Shown: one piece after another, positions 40,901 through 53,206 of the stretch | Position numbering within the stretch: the stretch's first letter is position 1 | Layout of the letters: each line of letters opens with the position of its first letter | Assembly: GCF_001659605.2 (NCBI RefSeq) | Contig: NC_035161.2 | Coordinates: forward strand, 31,853,691-31,917,690 | DNA: 64,000 nt | Direction: 5' to 3' | Source: Manihot esculenta | Taxonomy: Eukaryota > Streptophyta > Magnoliopsida > Malpighiales > Euphorbiaceae | Position numbers and translations under genes: made by a program | Notes under the pieces: generated by a model | Seen by the model: only the letters and a program-made list of their open reading frames with translations | What the model was told of the DNA's origin: nothing | Database searches by the model: none

Positions 40901-43900
40901 TTTTTGCATGTTAGAGGATCAGTTTGGTTTCCTTGCTAGTGCTTTTCAGTTTTTGAAAAATCATCTAATTGATTTGGGTTCAGTTCAGTTTGTAATCAAA
41001 TGACTGAATGAACACCTCCTATTCTCTTATCGCTGTTCCCCTTTCTCTCCATTTCCTTTCTGTCTTTTCTGTTTTACATTATTGTTCTGATATCCTTTAA
41101 CAATAAGGTCATACTTAGCTTACAAATTACCCTGTTGCTTCCTCTTTTTGCAAATGTTAGCTTAATAAAATCCTGTTGGTGTTATTATGTATCCATTCAT
41201 GAGAAATGCTCTTTCTGTCACCTGGAGTTATTATGTATGCATTCAAGAGAACAATATTTATTTATCACCAGGTCGTCAGCCATCATCTGCCACTGCTCCT
41301 CCTAAAGGTCTTGGTATGAAACTTGGTAAAACCCAAAGGACAAACCAGTTTTTGGAATCACTGAAAGCAGAAGGTGAAGTGATTCTTGATGAAGTGCAGC
41401 CAAAGGCAGGCCAATCCAGATCTGCTGCTTCACCACCAACTGATCCCGTCACTTTGACTGTTGAGGAGAAACTCAATGTGACTTTAAGACGAGATGGTGG
41501 AATGAATAACTTTGACGTCCAAGGACAATTGTCACTTCAAATTCTTAATCAAGATGATGGGCTAATACAAGTTCAGGTAACCTCTGTCTTTCCCTTCCTC
41601 TCTTAACAATGTATAACTCACATAATGTTCTGCAATTTAAGTTTCACCTTCATCTGACCTGGAAAAAAAGTCACAATATTAGGTAATCGTTGGAAATGTT
41701 TAATATTTGTAAATAGACAGGTATATCTATGTCTATATGATAATTTGTAGGTTGCACAATGGAACTTCTTTTTTATAACTTTCATCTTCATCCTAAAAAC
41801 TACTATGACTTGCCCATATTTCTATTATTCATCAATACTAAATAGACTGCTCTGTCTGTCTCTGCTACATTCATTCTGCATTTTCCCCTATTTTGCAAAT
41901 TATCTTCTATCTTATTAGAAATATGGATTAGCGAGCAAATACTTGTGGAGTGACATCAATGGCATCTATTTAAGCTTTTAATCTTTTTCTGCTCTAGTTT
42001 CCAATAGTATTTTTTGTTTGTTTGGTAAATTATATGAAATGTAATGTGCCTAGCAATGATCAAAATATGGTTGGAGAGTTGGTATTTCTCTCTATTTCTT
42101 ATTGATGATCCAGTCCGTATTATTAGGTGTAGCACAATATTGAATCATATTCTCTGTGATTGAGCTGACATTGAGTAGATTTATTGTTTTTATGGAAATC
42201 ATGCATGTCAAAAGCCCATTCAAATTTATTAATGTGAGGGATCAAGTATATTCAGGCCTTCAGTTGTGCACATGATGTGATAGCTGTACTGCCTGTCTCT
42301 TATTGATATGCAAGTATGCTCGTCTTTTCCAGATAGAAACTGGAGGAAATCCAAGCATCCTCTTCAAGACACACCCCAACATGAACAAAGAACTATTTGC
42401 CAATGAAAATATTCTAGGCTTGAAGGATCCTAATAGACCTTTCCCCACCGGTGATGCAGCGGGTGTTGGCCTTTTGAAATGGAGAATGCAAAGTGCTGAT
42501 GAGTCAATGGTGCCATTGACAAGTGTGTACTAGTTTTTAAGCAGCTTAGCTGTTACATTGTTTCTGTTGCATGGACTAATGATATGTTAAATCCATTTGT
42601 CATGCAGTCAACTGCTGGCCCTCTGTTTCCGGAAATGAAACCTTTGTGAGCATTGAATACGAGGCTTCATCCTTGTTTGATCTGCGAAATGTTGTGATCT
42701 CGGTACCTCTTCCAGCTCTTCGAGAGGCACCAAGTGTTAGGCAGATAGATGGAGAATGGAGGTTAGAAATGCCAATTTGTTTATGCAGTATCTTACATTT
42801 TAGTTGGAATGCATTGCATCTCTAAATGTTTAGGGCAGAATATAGAGACTTTTGCTTCCTCCTGTTTCTTTGCCCTGTGAGTTTGCCTGTTGATAATTTC
42901 GTATTCTGAAATCAATGAATATAGGGGCTTGATCTAGAGAGAATTTTTGAAAGAGAGGTGATGCTTTCACCTTCTCTCTTTTCTATGTAAAATGGCATGG
43001 ATGGGTGTAAAATATGTGCTACGAGATGTTGTTGACTGAGGTGATGCAAAGTGTCCTAGGGTAGAAGTATTATGTTCACTTTCTGTTATGAGTTGCAGGA
43101 GGGAGGACTTTGGTAGACCTCTAGAAATTTGGAGAAACTATGTTAATCGATATATTGTTAAGATTTTACCCTTTTTTGTCTTTAGCTCTTCTTTACAATT
43201 TACATATTCTTTCAGATAGTTAGGCTTTTAACTTTATTTTTTTTCAACTACAGGTATGACTCAAGAAATTCCATACTGGAATGGTCCATTCTTCTAATTG
43301 ATAACTCCAACCGCAGGTCAGCAAAGAATTTTGGAGTGGTCCATCCTGGAATGGTCACTTCTACTTACCTCTTTCAGACAAGATATGTTTGATACTCCTT
43401 ATAATATAGGTTTTTCTTTTTGATGTAATATTCTATTTATTTCTTGGCAGTGGATCAATGGAGTTTGTTGTGCCTCCAGCAGATTCCTCAGCATTCTTCC
43501 CTATTTCTGTTCAGTTTTCAGCCACTAGTACATACAGTGACCTAAAGGTTTGTTTTTCCTTTCTTTTCTCATCCATGCTAAGCTGTTAGTGAACAATATT
43601 GCGGCTGCTTCACACTTAAATATATTTATTTATAAAATGTATATTTGGGAAGCGAAACATAAAAGTTGTGGATAGACCTTATAGATTATTTACGATCAAG
43701 CGTATTTCTTGAAATTAGAGAAATTTTCATTTTATCAGTACAAAATGTAACTCCACCTATGAAATCTCCCATGCTTCTGGAAAAATAATTTGAGAAAGAA
43801 CGAAAGAATTATTATTTAGCTGGCATTGATAAATTTTGAGATAGTTAATGGTAAAACCTGGAGTTCATATTGCAGGTTGCAAATGTTCTGCCTCTGAGAG

Positions 43901-43965
43901 GCGGACCTCCCCCAAAGTTTTCTCAGAGGACACAATTGGTGACAGAGAATTACCAAGTAGTCTGA
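37910..43965 (+). CDS. COPD/ARCN1: Coatomer subunit delta (delta-COP)
   Basis: A subunit of the COPI coat that moves vesicles from the Golgi back to the ER and within the Golgi; delta-COP pairs with beta-COP in the adaptor-like F-subcomplex. Coding exons: 37910-37912 (ATG only), 38016-38055, 38534-38757, 39051-39293, 39391-39565, 41272-41576, 42333-42522, 42608-42761, 43254-43316, 43451-43547, 43876-43965; 527 aa, the usual plant length. The longin domain is at ~1-135 ([34 protein letters not shown]). A charged linker with a glycine-rich patch ([10 protein letters not shown]) follows, then the mu-homology domain at ~288-527 ([34 protein letters not shown]). The start codon is supported by the family N-terminus MVVLAAS, which requires joining ATG to the exon at 38016. 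Intron 5 (39566-41271) is long and carries foreign-looking sequence. Confidence 0.95.
40080..41000. repeat. Foreign-looking insertion in delta-COP intron 5, with (GA)n
   Basis: Within intron 5 the sequence changes from AT-rich intron style to a block with TTGGTTTGGTTTTC (about 40130) and an opposed AAACCGAAATAACCAAACC (about 40202), a (GA)n run at about 40262-40287, then ~450 bp of C/T-rich DNA with many CAGTCAG and CTCTCTC words. CGGTT/AACCG inverted words near an end are common in plant hAT-like elements, but I could not find both termini or a target duplication. Limits are approximate. Confidence 0.35.
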
Positions 43966-46848
43966 ACGATGCCCTTCCATTCCTTATCCCTTGTCAATTT
44001 TGTGATTATGGATTTTGAGTTGAATGAACCTGGCCTTTTTGTTATGGCAATAATATTTTTCTGATAACTTCAATATTGCTTTGGTTGTATGTACTTAGGT
44101 GGGATATCTCTTGTGGTTTCTTATACTGAAAGTTCATTAAGTTACTCAGAAAGGGGAAAAAAGGATGTTATGTCTTGTGGTTTCTCTTGTTTTTATTTTT
44201 TGAGAGTATTATTTCATTTGGGAGTAATTGTAGAAAGCACATTGGATCAACATAAATTTACTTTTATGCAGAGAGTGTCCTTAGGGTTTGCTCATACCCT
44301 TGGAAAACTGAAATAACTGAACAGCATGAATCGGTTTATTTGGTGATTTAATCACCTTGCGCCTCCTTTTGCCCCCATTGTTCCGAAAAAAAAACAAAAG
44401 GGTCCTTTGGTATTGGGATTTGGGAAGTTGATTAATAGCTGAAATTTGGTAACATAGAGTAAGATGCTGATTGCTGAGAACCTGATCCCCAGTAGCATGA
44501 TTTCTATGAAATTTTTCCCAATGTTTCTTCCAAACTAGAATGAATATGCATTTAAGGAGTAGGTCAAGGTTTTCCCTTTATTTTTTTAATTGTTAAGTTG
44601 ATTTGGTTTTAATTGATATTTGAATTCAAGAACACAATCTTGAAGACAAGTGTGAATTATTTGTTTGCAACATCTATTTGATCGTTAATTCCGATGATTA
44701 ACACTCCCATTTGTATGTATACATCTATTACACCAAGGATCCAAGTGTGAAATGTCTCCATAATAATTTGTTGCTTGCAAAACCATTGTAAAATTATAGA
44801 AAAGCACCTCAATTCCAAACTAACCCACCCATATAAAAAAATAATAATAATAAAAATAAATAAATAAATAAATAACAACCAATAGATGAACAAGGACTGG
44901 AAACTTCATTCAGTTTCGTTTTGGCTTATCAGACATCCTTGCAATCATGTACATATACAATATGAAGAAAATTAAACCTACGAAGAAATCAAATTGCGGG
45001 AACTCGTCTAGCTAAGCTGCAGCTTGCTTCAGCTATCAACTTATCACCTCATTGCAATTCTATGTAGGGGAAGAATCCTCCCATTACTTGCTTACCAAAT
45101 TCCAAATAATTGCTTAGCTTGGCTTTCGAATTCGACTTTCTCTCGAGTTTGTGACGACATGATACCTACATATTGAAACTCATGAGGGTAAGGCAACAAT
45201 TGAATCCGAACTCATTACAGCATGTGATTCCTTCATCCTAAAACAGGACAACAATTGAATTATATAGGCCAACCATTGGATTCATTAATTAATTTCTGTC
45301 TCACAATGCTCATGATTTGATGAGAATAGGTTTTTGATTAACTAGGATAAACCCAAGCTTGATAGCCAAAAATCAAGGCAAATGAAACCAAATTAGACTG
45401 TCAATTTATATATTAGGAGGAGATGCTCCTTACAGCATTAGGGCATTAAATCATGCCATGCAAGAAAGAGACAAGTTCATAATAGAATGGAATCCACAAA
45501 GGAAATTACCCAAAAGATTGATAAGATCTTGAGAATGGGATCATATCATTCTTTCATTCAGGGGCTAAGTGCTATGAGGGCATTATTGGCTGAGGCCTGA
45601 GTATGACGCATGTCTCCTACTCTTTGTCAGGAAGGGGAATGCAATGTTTTGTAGCATCTTCCATAAGCATGTGGACATTAAGACTTTGGACAGTTCATAT
45701 ATCATTGAATTTAATATAATATATAATACATGGATGTCAAAATTCAAATACCCAAAAATCAAAAATCATTTTTTCTTGATTCCTTGGCCTGTTCATGTGG
45801 CTATGCCATTGGTTTGTGGCCTTAGGAGTGACAAGCCAATTTAATGAAAGAGATCCACATGTCTCAACTTGTCCCCTATTCCAATCTAACAATCTCAGTT
45901 CATGTTGTTTTCTATGAAGCCATTCACATGATCCAATGCTTGTTAGTCAGAATTTTTTATGTTCATCCTGCCCAGATGTGGCCATTGATTGCTGTAACAT
46001 TTTGATTGATGCATTTAGAATCAGTTAAGACTTGAGACCCAGAACAGAAACAGAATGCACCAATAATTATTTTTAGCCCCACCAACTATTTATTCTTCAA
46101 ATTTGTAATATGGGTTAGGGTATTTAGACTTAATAGAGACTTTGAAATCATGTGAAGAGATGAAGTAAACACATGATAACAAATCGTCTGAGAAGTTTTC
46201 TCCTTTTTTCTTTTTTAAGCGAATAATATGTTTTTAATTATTTAATCAAACTAAATAAAAAAGTGAAGAAGTTTTTTATTTTATCAAAATTTATTTTAAA
46301 TTATTCCACACAAATTTAAATTAAGTGATTTCATGAAACTAACTAGTATATGTACATTGAATCCTCAATAATTGAGATAAGGCTAAGACCTAGCTAGCTA
46401 TATATAATTTAATGATGAAGATTAATCATAAAAATAATGTGATATTTATAGAAAATTAGGAGTCTAAATTCATGGTTATCCATCTTTAGATGTAACCTAT
46501 CATAGATGGTTAGGTGAATATGCTGTCTTCACAAGAAGCATTTTGACAAAATTGTCAAATTTCTTGAAACGTCCAACTCCTACCATACCCATTTGCTTAA
46601 TTTATTAATTTTTTTGTTATAGAATTTTTCAGTTAAATTTACTTTGCAACTTATCTTTATTCTATTCCTCTGAAATGTTTTGTCAAATAAAAAAATTGTT
46701 GGCGATTTGAGTCCCTTAAAGGGCATGAGGACAATTGCTACCCAACCAAAACTTGGGCCTACTTCACCAAATGTAGACATACTCATTATTTTATAAAGCC
46801 CATCTTCATCCCTTTTCTGTTTTTACCTCCACCGCAAATATTCATATA
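43966..46848. other. Intergenic region downstream of delta-COP
   Basis: The first few hundred bases are probably the delta-COP 3' UTR. An (AAAT)n/(AAT)n microsatellite lies at about 44838-44874. The 44900-46100 part has ordinary composition and could once have been transcribed, but I find no protein family, tRNA or known microRNA sequence in it. Confidence 0.45.
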
Positions 46849-47372
46849 TAGCAGTATTCGGTTCAAACTAAAAAAATCGATTGAATCGAATTGATTTAAA
46901 AATTTAATTCAATTTTTTATACATTTTGATTCGGTCGATTTTTAATTTCAGAAATTTCAGTTCGGTTCGGTTTTAATCAGAAAAAAACTAAAAAACCGAA
47001 CCGAATCGATTAGTGATATTTTTAATTTCAGAAATTTCAGTTCGGTTCGGTTTTAATCAGAAAAAAACTAAAAAACCGAACCGAATCGATTAGTGATAGT
47101 AATATATTTTTTCAATAATATAGAGAAATTAAATTATATTAAAATTGAAATATTTTAATTAAATTTTAAAATATTAAAAATAAAGTGTAAAAAATTTAAA
47201 AAATTATTAAAAATTAAAACCGATCAAATCGAACCGAATCAGACCGGTTCGGTTCGGTTCGATTTCTGATCAAAATCGGTTCGGTTCGATTTTCATAAAC
47301 ACCTAAATTTTAGTTTTCGGTTTATTCAATTCGATTCAATTTTAAACCGAACCGACCGAATGATTACCCCTA
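46849..47372. mobile_element. MITE-like inverted-repeat element (hAT-type ends)
   Basis: The right end, read on the minus strand, begins TAGGGGTAATCATTCGG; the left end on the plus strand reads TAGCAGTATTCGG. Both continue into matching AATTGAATCGAATTGA-type sequence, giving imperfect terminal inverted repeats. The interior is packed with TTCGGTTCGG/CCGAACCGAA words that fold back on each other. TAGGGG-type ends are typical of plant hAT elements. The flanking 8-mers (TTCATATA and CAAATATA) agree only partly, so a target duplication is not proven. It contains an exact 80-bp tandem duplication. Confidence 0.55.
46939..47098. repeat. Exact 80-bp tandem duplication
   Basis: 46939-47018 and 47019-47098 read identically. 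Each unit contains the opposed words TTCGGTTCGGTTTT and AAAACCGAACCGAA separated by a short loop, so each can form a hairpin. Perfect identity implies a recent duplication. Confidence 0.85.
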
Positions 47373-49197
47373 CAAATATATATATATATAAGAAAAACAA
47401 TAACAAAAAATCCTTTCCTCTATCTACATTTGGGTTGCAAATCTTCCTTTGGCCAAATCTTTTTCTGACCCCTACATGCTATGCTTTCGGATCTTAGGTT
47501 GTTTTTGTGCTTATCCGTTTGCCTTTTAAAGTGTTTTTGTATTTCAATAGCCAACCACATAATTATATATATAAAACAATAAGTTTTATTTTATTTTATT
47601 TTATTTTATGTCTAATTAAGAAAATAAGAATTTACCAACTCACAATATAACTTTATCCTACCTAATAATCTAACGTCGTCGTATTTAAAATTATTTATAT
47701 TTCAAATAATTTTAAAAAAATTTAGACTCCATTGATTTTTAGAAAAATATCTTTTTATATTTTTTTAATATTTGAATCAATATCTAAAATAGGTCAATTT
47801 TAAACAAAAATAAATAAATTATTTTTATAAAAAATTACAAGATCGATAATTTTATCAATGTAATTATACTTTTTATATATAATATCATTTAAATATTGTA
47901 ATAAACAATGAAGTGTAAGTTTTTTTTTTGAAAAACAATATTTTTTTAAAAAATATTTTTCATACATAAATAATTTTCTATAAAATTAATAAAGCTTTAA
48001 TAAAACTTGCAAATGAAGATATATTTATAAGATTTAAAAAAAAAAAAATGAAATTACTTATTCTAATAAAATTTAGTGACTACAGATATATCATTCACTT
48101 ATAAAAATAATTTTTTTATAATATAAATAATTAATTAATTAACACCATATATATCCATAATCATATATCCAATCACTCACTGTCACAACAAATGCACATC
48201 ATGTCTTAATATTATAAATGGGATAATTCTGATAGCTTTCTTTTATAGAAAAATAACATATTGAATTATTATTTCTTTATTTGGTATAATTTATTTTATA
48301 AAAAAATTATTAAGATGAAATTTTTAATTAAAAAATAAATTATTTTGTTTTAAATAAAAAGCTATTAAAAAATTAATCAAATTTAATTTTTACAAAATCC
48401 TTATTTTGAGGTACATGAAAATGATAATCACAAAAATGTCATAATTTCTAAGCTAACTTCATCTATGAGTTGAAGTTGAATCATCATAATTTAAGGATTA
48501 TTTCTTCAACATTATAACAGAATCCAAAGCTCAAAATTTATTTAATTATATATATAAGGAGGTTGAGATGTTTCTTGAGATTTAAAAAAAAAAAAAAGTT
48601 TTAGCATAGGCAGTTAGAACTCCACAATCACTTTGATCATCAACTTGCATGATTTGGACAAAAAAAAAAAAAAAAAAGTAAAGACAAGGAAGTAGAATTA
48701 AAAACAGAACATCAAACTTTTTCGATAGGGTGCAAGCAATGATTTAACTTCACATGGCAGATTGTAATGCTTCTGGCTTCACTAATTTTAAGATATTTCT
48801 TATCTTTTTTGTTTTTTTTTTTTCTTTTTAAGTGTGAGTGTTCCTACATAGATAGTAAACTTAGAACATGAACGGTTGAAGAGTCAAATTCAAAAGAAGT
48901 AACACGCAATTAACTCTAACTCTTACAAGTTATTTGAAAAATAGATAGGGAGAGAGTAGAGAAAGAAAGTGTGAAGAGAAAGAGGATATAGAGCCAGCCA
49001 TGGTGGGCGAGAGTTTTCAACGTTTCTGATTGGTATCGGTTGGTATTGATTTGAGACTGTTTTAGGACGGTTGTCTCTTGATTTTTTTTTTTTTTTAGCT
49101 CTTCGTATATGGCTCCCTCATCATCTTTGATTTTGCCTTTTATTTTGGATTTATTTTATTTGCTTCTACTTTCTTTGTTTTTCTTTCAGATCGGGAC
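47373..49197. other. AT-rich intergenic DNA left of LTR element
   Basis: No recognised gene. Poly-A and poly-T runs are common (for example at 48581-48598 and 48660-48678). The last ~300 bases (48900-49197) are less AT-rich and contain a short open frame beginning near 49109 that is interrupted by the LTR insertion at 49198. The continuation after 53206 does not reveal a family. Confidence 0.45.
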
Positions 49198-49677
49198 TGA
49201 TGACCGCCGGATTTCTCTACCCTGGGCGAGGCCAGGCCAAGAGGAGAACAATGACCCAAAACCCATCAAGCCCTCCTTAGGCTTACCAACTCAGCATCTC
49301 AAACCTCGACCCAAACACGTCGGGCCGGATGAGTTACATGCGAGCCCAGACCCAGCAGGAAGAAGCCCAGTCCGGTGATGTGATGTGAGGGAGAGGAGCT
49401 AGTCCAGTCACTTCGCAAGCCTACCCGCACGCACGCCTGGAGAATTAAATGGCCGTCTGGCATGGAGAGGGATCTGACACGTCCGTACGTATGGGTCTGA
49501 GTGACATAGACAGGTAACACAATAATAGGGAGGCGGGAGACGTCAAGAGCAGGTAAAAAAGGAGAGGGGATCTTCTTCTTCTTCTGGCTTCTTCCTCCGC
49601 TCCATATTTTTTATTTTTCTTTGCAACTCTTGCCTATCGATACTACACTAGTTCATGAACCTGACTTGAACGTCGAA

Positions 49678-49709
49678 GGGTCTCCACCGGGGGTATTCAC
49701 GGTAGACCC
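49678..49709 (+). repeat. Conserved hairpin in both LTRs
   Basis: GGGTCT (49678-49683) pairs with AGACCC (49704-49709), and CCG with CGG inside, to form a GC-rich hairpin. The 3' LTR has the same arms (53056-53061 and 53082-53087) despite many nearby changes. It may serve RNA 3'-end formation or dimer/packaging structure; this role is inference. Confidence 0.6.
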
Positions 49710-50930
49710 CTAACCATTTTTCCTTATTTTACAGGTCATTTCATCAAATCGAATATTGAGAGACCCATATGATGGAGTAAGAAGAAAATCAGATCTATTG
49801 TATAGTAAGAGGAAAATCAGATTTATCAATTGACGCCGTCTGTGGGAACGAAAGAGATTTTTACTATCTCTAAAGTTCCTAAATTCACCCATTGAGATCC
49901 ACATAAAAGTATGAAAGTTTATACAAAAAGGAAGCTGGAGGTTTATAATAACCCAGCTGAAAAGAAAGATTCATTATGTTCAGGAATATTTTTATAGTCT
50001 TTCAGATAGTTTATTTTAATATTATTTATTAAATTTTATTACTACTAACTTTTTCTTTGAAATCTGGTGAAGTGAAATTTCAGATCAAAATATTTATCTA
50101 TGAGTATAAAATTTTAATATTTTCTATAAAAAAATAAATAAATAAAATAAGTGATGTATATATTTGTTAAAATTGTGAGGTCGGCCGTATATATATTGTA
50201 AAGGTTAGATGAGCAGGTCGGCTATAGAGTTCTAAGTTAGTAAATTAGAGAGAAAATTAATAAATAAAAAAAAATGATCTGCGAGAAAAAATGAAGCAGG
50301 TTGGGTAGATTAGACAGCTCTCTGACTGGACAATAAATAGGCGAGGTCGGACTGCACAACAAATAATAAAAAATAGATCGGCAGAAGAGCTCAGGTGAAA
50401 AGACTCCAATTGTTCAAAATTGCCTCTTGCTATGTATGTTTATTATTTTGCTTTAGAATTTCAAGATTGCCTTTAGTTACTGGCAATTGTTTTTGATTAA
50501 TTATTATCGAATACAAAAGATTTCATAGATTATTAAAAAATATGTTTTGCATGTAAATAATAATGTTAAATTTAATTAAAGTATACTTTTCTGAGTTTAG
50601 ATATCTTGATAATTGCTTACATAACATTAAAATTCAAGTATTGTCATGACAATTTTATTATTAATGTTAGCATAAACGTTCCTAAGAAAAAGATAATATA
50701 TTTTATAGATTGAAAAATCTTGAAGAAATTTACATATGCAAAATATTATTTATTAAATCTCTAAATTGTATGAGTTAATATTATTAGTTAGAGCTAATAT
50801 TTACATTCATCTGAAATATGAAACTAAGTGACATGTGCGACATATTATTTATTGATGAATATTATTGAATTAACAACGTGCATTCTCGTTATATACGTTC
50901 TGTGCAAGCTCTTATTTTGCAGAAAAAATT

Positions 50931-51337
50931 CTGAATCTTGCGCAAGATCTCAGTGAGGTAGGTAACCGGCCTCAGAAAATGACCCCCGGCACCACAAAAC
51001 CGGCTGAGATGACGAAGCGACAGTAAGGCCAATGAGCCTGAATCCCATGCAAGACTAGAGAGCTTGGAAGCGACAGTAAGGTCTAAGAGCCTGAATCTTG
51101 CGCAAGACCTCAGTGAGATAGGTGACTGGCCTCAGAAAATGACTCCCGGCACCACAAAACCGGCTGAGATGACGAAGCGACAGTAAGGCTAATGAGCCTG
51201 AATCCCATGCAAGGCTAAAGAGACTGGAAGCGACAGTAAGGCCTAAGAGCCTGAATCTTTAGCAAGCTCTCAGTGAGGTAGGTGACTGGTCTCGAAAAAT
51301 GACCGCCAGCACCACAAAACCGAGCTGAGAGGATGAA
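50931..51337 (+). repeat. 160-bp tandem repeat inside the LTR element
   Basis: Units start with CTGAATCTT at 50931, 51091 and 51251, giving two full 160-bp copies and a partial third. Shared words are CTCAGTGAG, CGGCACCACAAAACCG, GAAGCGACAGTAAGG and TGAGCCTGAATCCCATGCAA. It is non-coding. Within each unit the word AAGCGACAGTAAGG itself occurs twice. Confidence 0.85.
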
Positions 51338-53206
51338 GGGAACTATTCTTTCACCTTTTATTAAAAAAAAAATACTGTATGCTCACAGCAAACAGCGGCA
51401 TATGATGACAACACGCAAAAATAACTCATAAGAATACAGCTCCGACCTCACATGAAAGATTGGGGCACTAGACCATAAATGAAAAGTTAAACTCAGACCT
51501 CCCAAAGGAGCTCAGGTCATGAGGTAAAGAGAAATAGCCAGCATATAACGAAATTAAACTAAGGCGTCCCAACGCCTGTATCATGTAGCAATGCGACCTA
51601 CTAAAGGCCAATGCAAGGCTCACGGCGCCAAAGCACCATGCCAATCTCAAGAAAATGAGCTCAGTACTGGTAAATCCAATAGGCAGACCAAATTAAGGCG
51701 AGGCAAATCCTAAGCAAAATGCATACCAAGATAGAGAACCAAACAAAGGATCAGGGACAATCATAGGAGGCACTGACCGTGAGAATTGACCGCTAGCACT
51801 AAACCAGCTCGGCTAGCCTAGAGAAAGATCTAAGCAGCAAAGAGCTCGCAAAACGCTTGAGGGAAGATAGCTCAGAAAGCACTCGGGGGCAAACAACCCA
51901 AACAACCGAGACATACTCGAGAACCAAATGCTTAGTAAAGATGACCCAGGAAGAGGAAAACGACAAAAGGCCAAGCTCCCTATCCCAGTGGAGCACACAA
52001 CTCAGCCCGCACTGACCGTCAGAAGGTTACATCCAGAGGGACAAGATGTTCGAGCTCATAACAAGAACAAGATTTAAAATCATCTAACGCGGGGCACTCA
52101 TGCAAATAAGACATTCCTCTAGGTATTATATATCTGAGCTCGTAGCACTGACGAGGTCATGAGTCAAAAACATAAATGCCCTCATGAGAATAAGAAAAAC
52201 TCGCAAGTCAGAAGCTTAGCCAGACGCCGAGCTCTCAGCCTGGGTCAGTTCGGCTAGCAAAGTCCCACTAGAGATAGTCTGGTCCATCAATTAAGTAAAA
52301 TTGACAAAGTCAAAAGACAGTCTAAGTAAAAAATAATAATGAGGTACAAGCCGAGGTGAAATATCATTCATCATCAAATACACATCTCCAAATCGCCATA
52401 CATTCAAACATCAAAGTAAAGAGACAAAGAAATAAAAAGGCAAGGAAATGACGCTTTTGACAGGAGCAGTTCTCGGGCCACGCGGTCATAAATAGAGTCT
52501 AGAGATTTGCCCCTTCGCCACTCATGTAATAACTGCCGAGGAGGTAAAGGAGCAATTGATGACCGCCGGGCTTCCTCTACCCTAGGCGAGGCCGGGCTCA
52601 AGAGGAGAACAATGGCCCAAAGCCCATGAAGCCCTCCTTAGGCTGACCAACTTAGCATCTCAGGCCTCGATCCTGACACGCCGGGCCGAATGGGTTACCC
52701 GCGAGCCCAGATCCAGCAGGAAGAAGCCCAGTCCGGTGATGTGATGTGAGGGAGAGGAGCTGATCCAGTCACTTCATAACCCCGCCCGCACGTGCGCCGA
52801 GAGAATTAAATGGATGCCTGGCATGGAGAGGGGTCTGACACGTCCGTACGTACGTGCCTGAGTGATATAGACAGGTAGCACAATAGCAGGGAGGCGAGAG
52901 ACGTCAGGAGCAGGTAAAAAAGGAGAGGGGATATTCTTTAGGGGGTCTTCTTCTTCTTCTTCTGGCTTCTTCCTCAGCTCCATATATTTTATTTTTCTTT
53001 ACAACTCTTGCCTATTGATACTATACTAATTCATGAACCTGACTTGAACGTCGAAGGGTCTCCACCGGGGGTATTTCCGGTAGACCCCTGACTATCTTTC
53101 CTTATTTTGCAGGTCCTTTCATCAAATCGAATATTGAGAGATCCATATGATGGAACAAGAAGAAAATCAGATTTATCGTAGAATAAGAGGAAAATCAGAT
53201 TTATCA

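Larger units (their letters stand above)
49198..53206 (+). mobile_element. Complete non-autonomous LTR retrotransposon (LARD-like)
   Basis: The 5' LTR is 49198-49828 (631 bp) and the 3' LTR 52557-53206 (650 bp). Both begin TGATGACCGCCGG and end AGATTTATCA. The element is flanked by identical 5-bp target duplications, GGGAC at 49193-49197 and 53207-53211. Directly after the 5' LTR comes TGACGCCGTCTGTGGGA, like the GGCGCCGTCTGTGGGA motif commonly found behind plant Ty3/gypsy 5' LTRs (primer-binding region). A purine-rich GAGGAGGTAAAGGAG precedes the 3' LTR (polypurine tract). The 2.7-kb interior has no gag or pol frame, so any movement must have used enzymes from another element. By eye the LTRs differ at roughly one position in ten, mostly transitions, so the insertion is not recent. 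Confidence 0.93.

Noticed and set aside
44900..46100. Search for a microRNA precursor or protein gene in the less AT-rich stretch
   Set aside because: None of the common conserved plant microRNA sequences I could recall is present, and no extended coding frame occurs.
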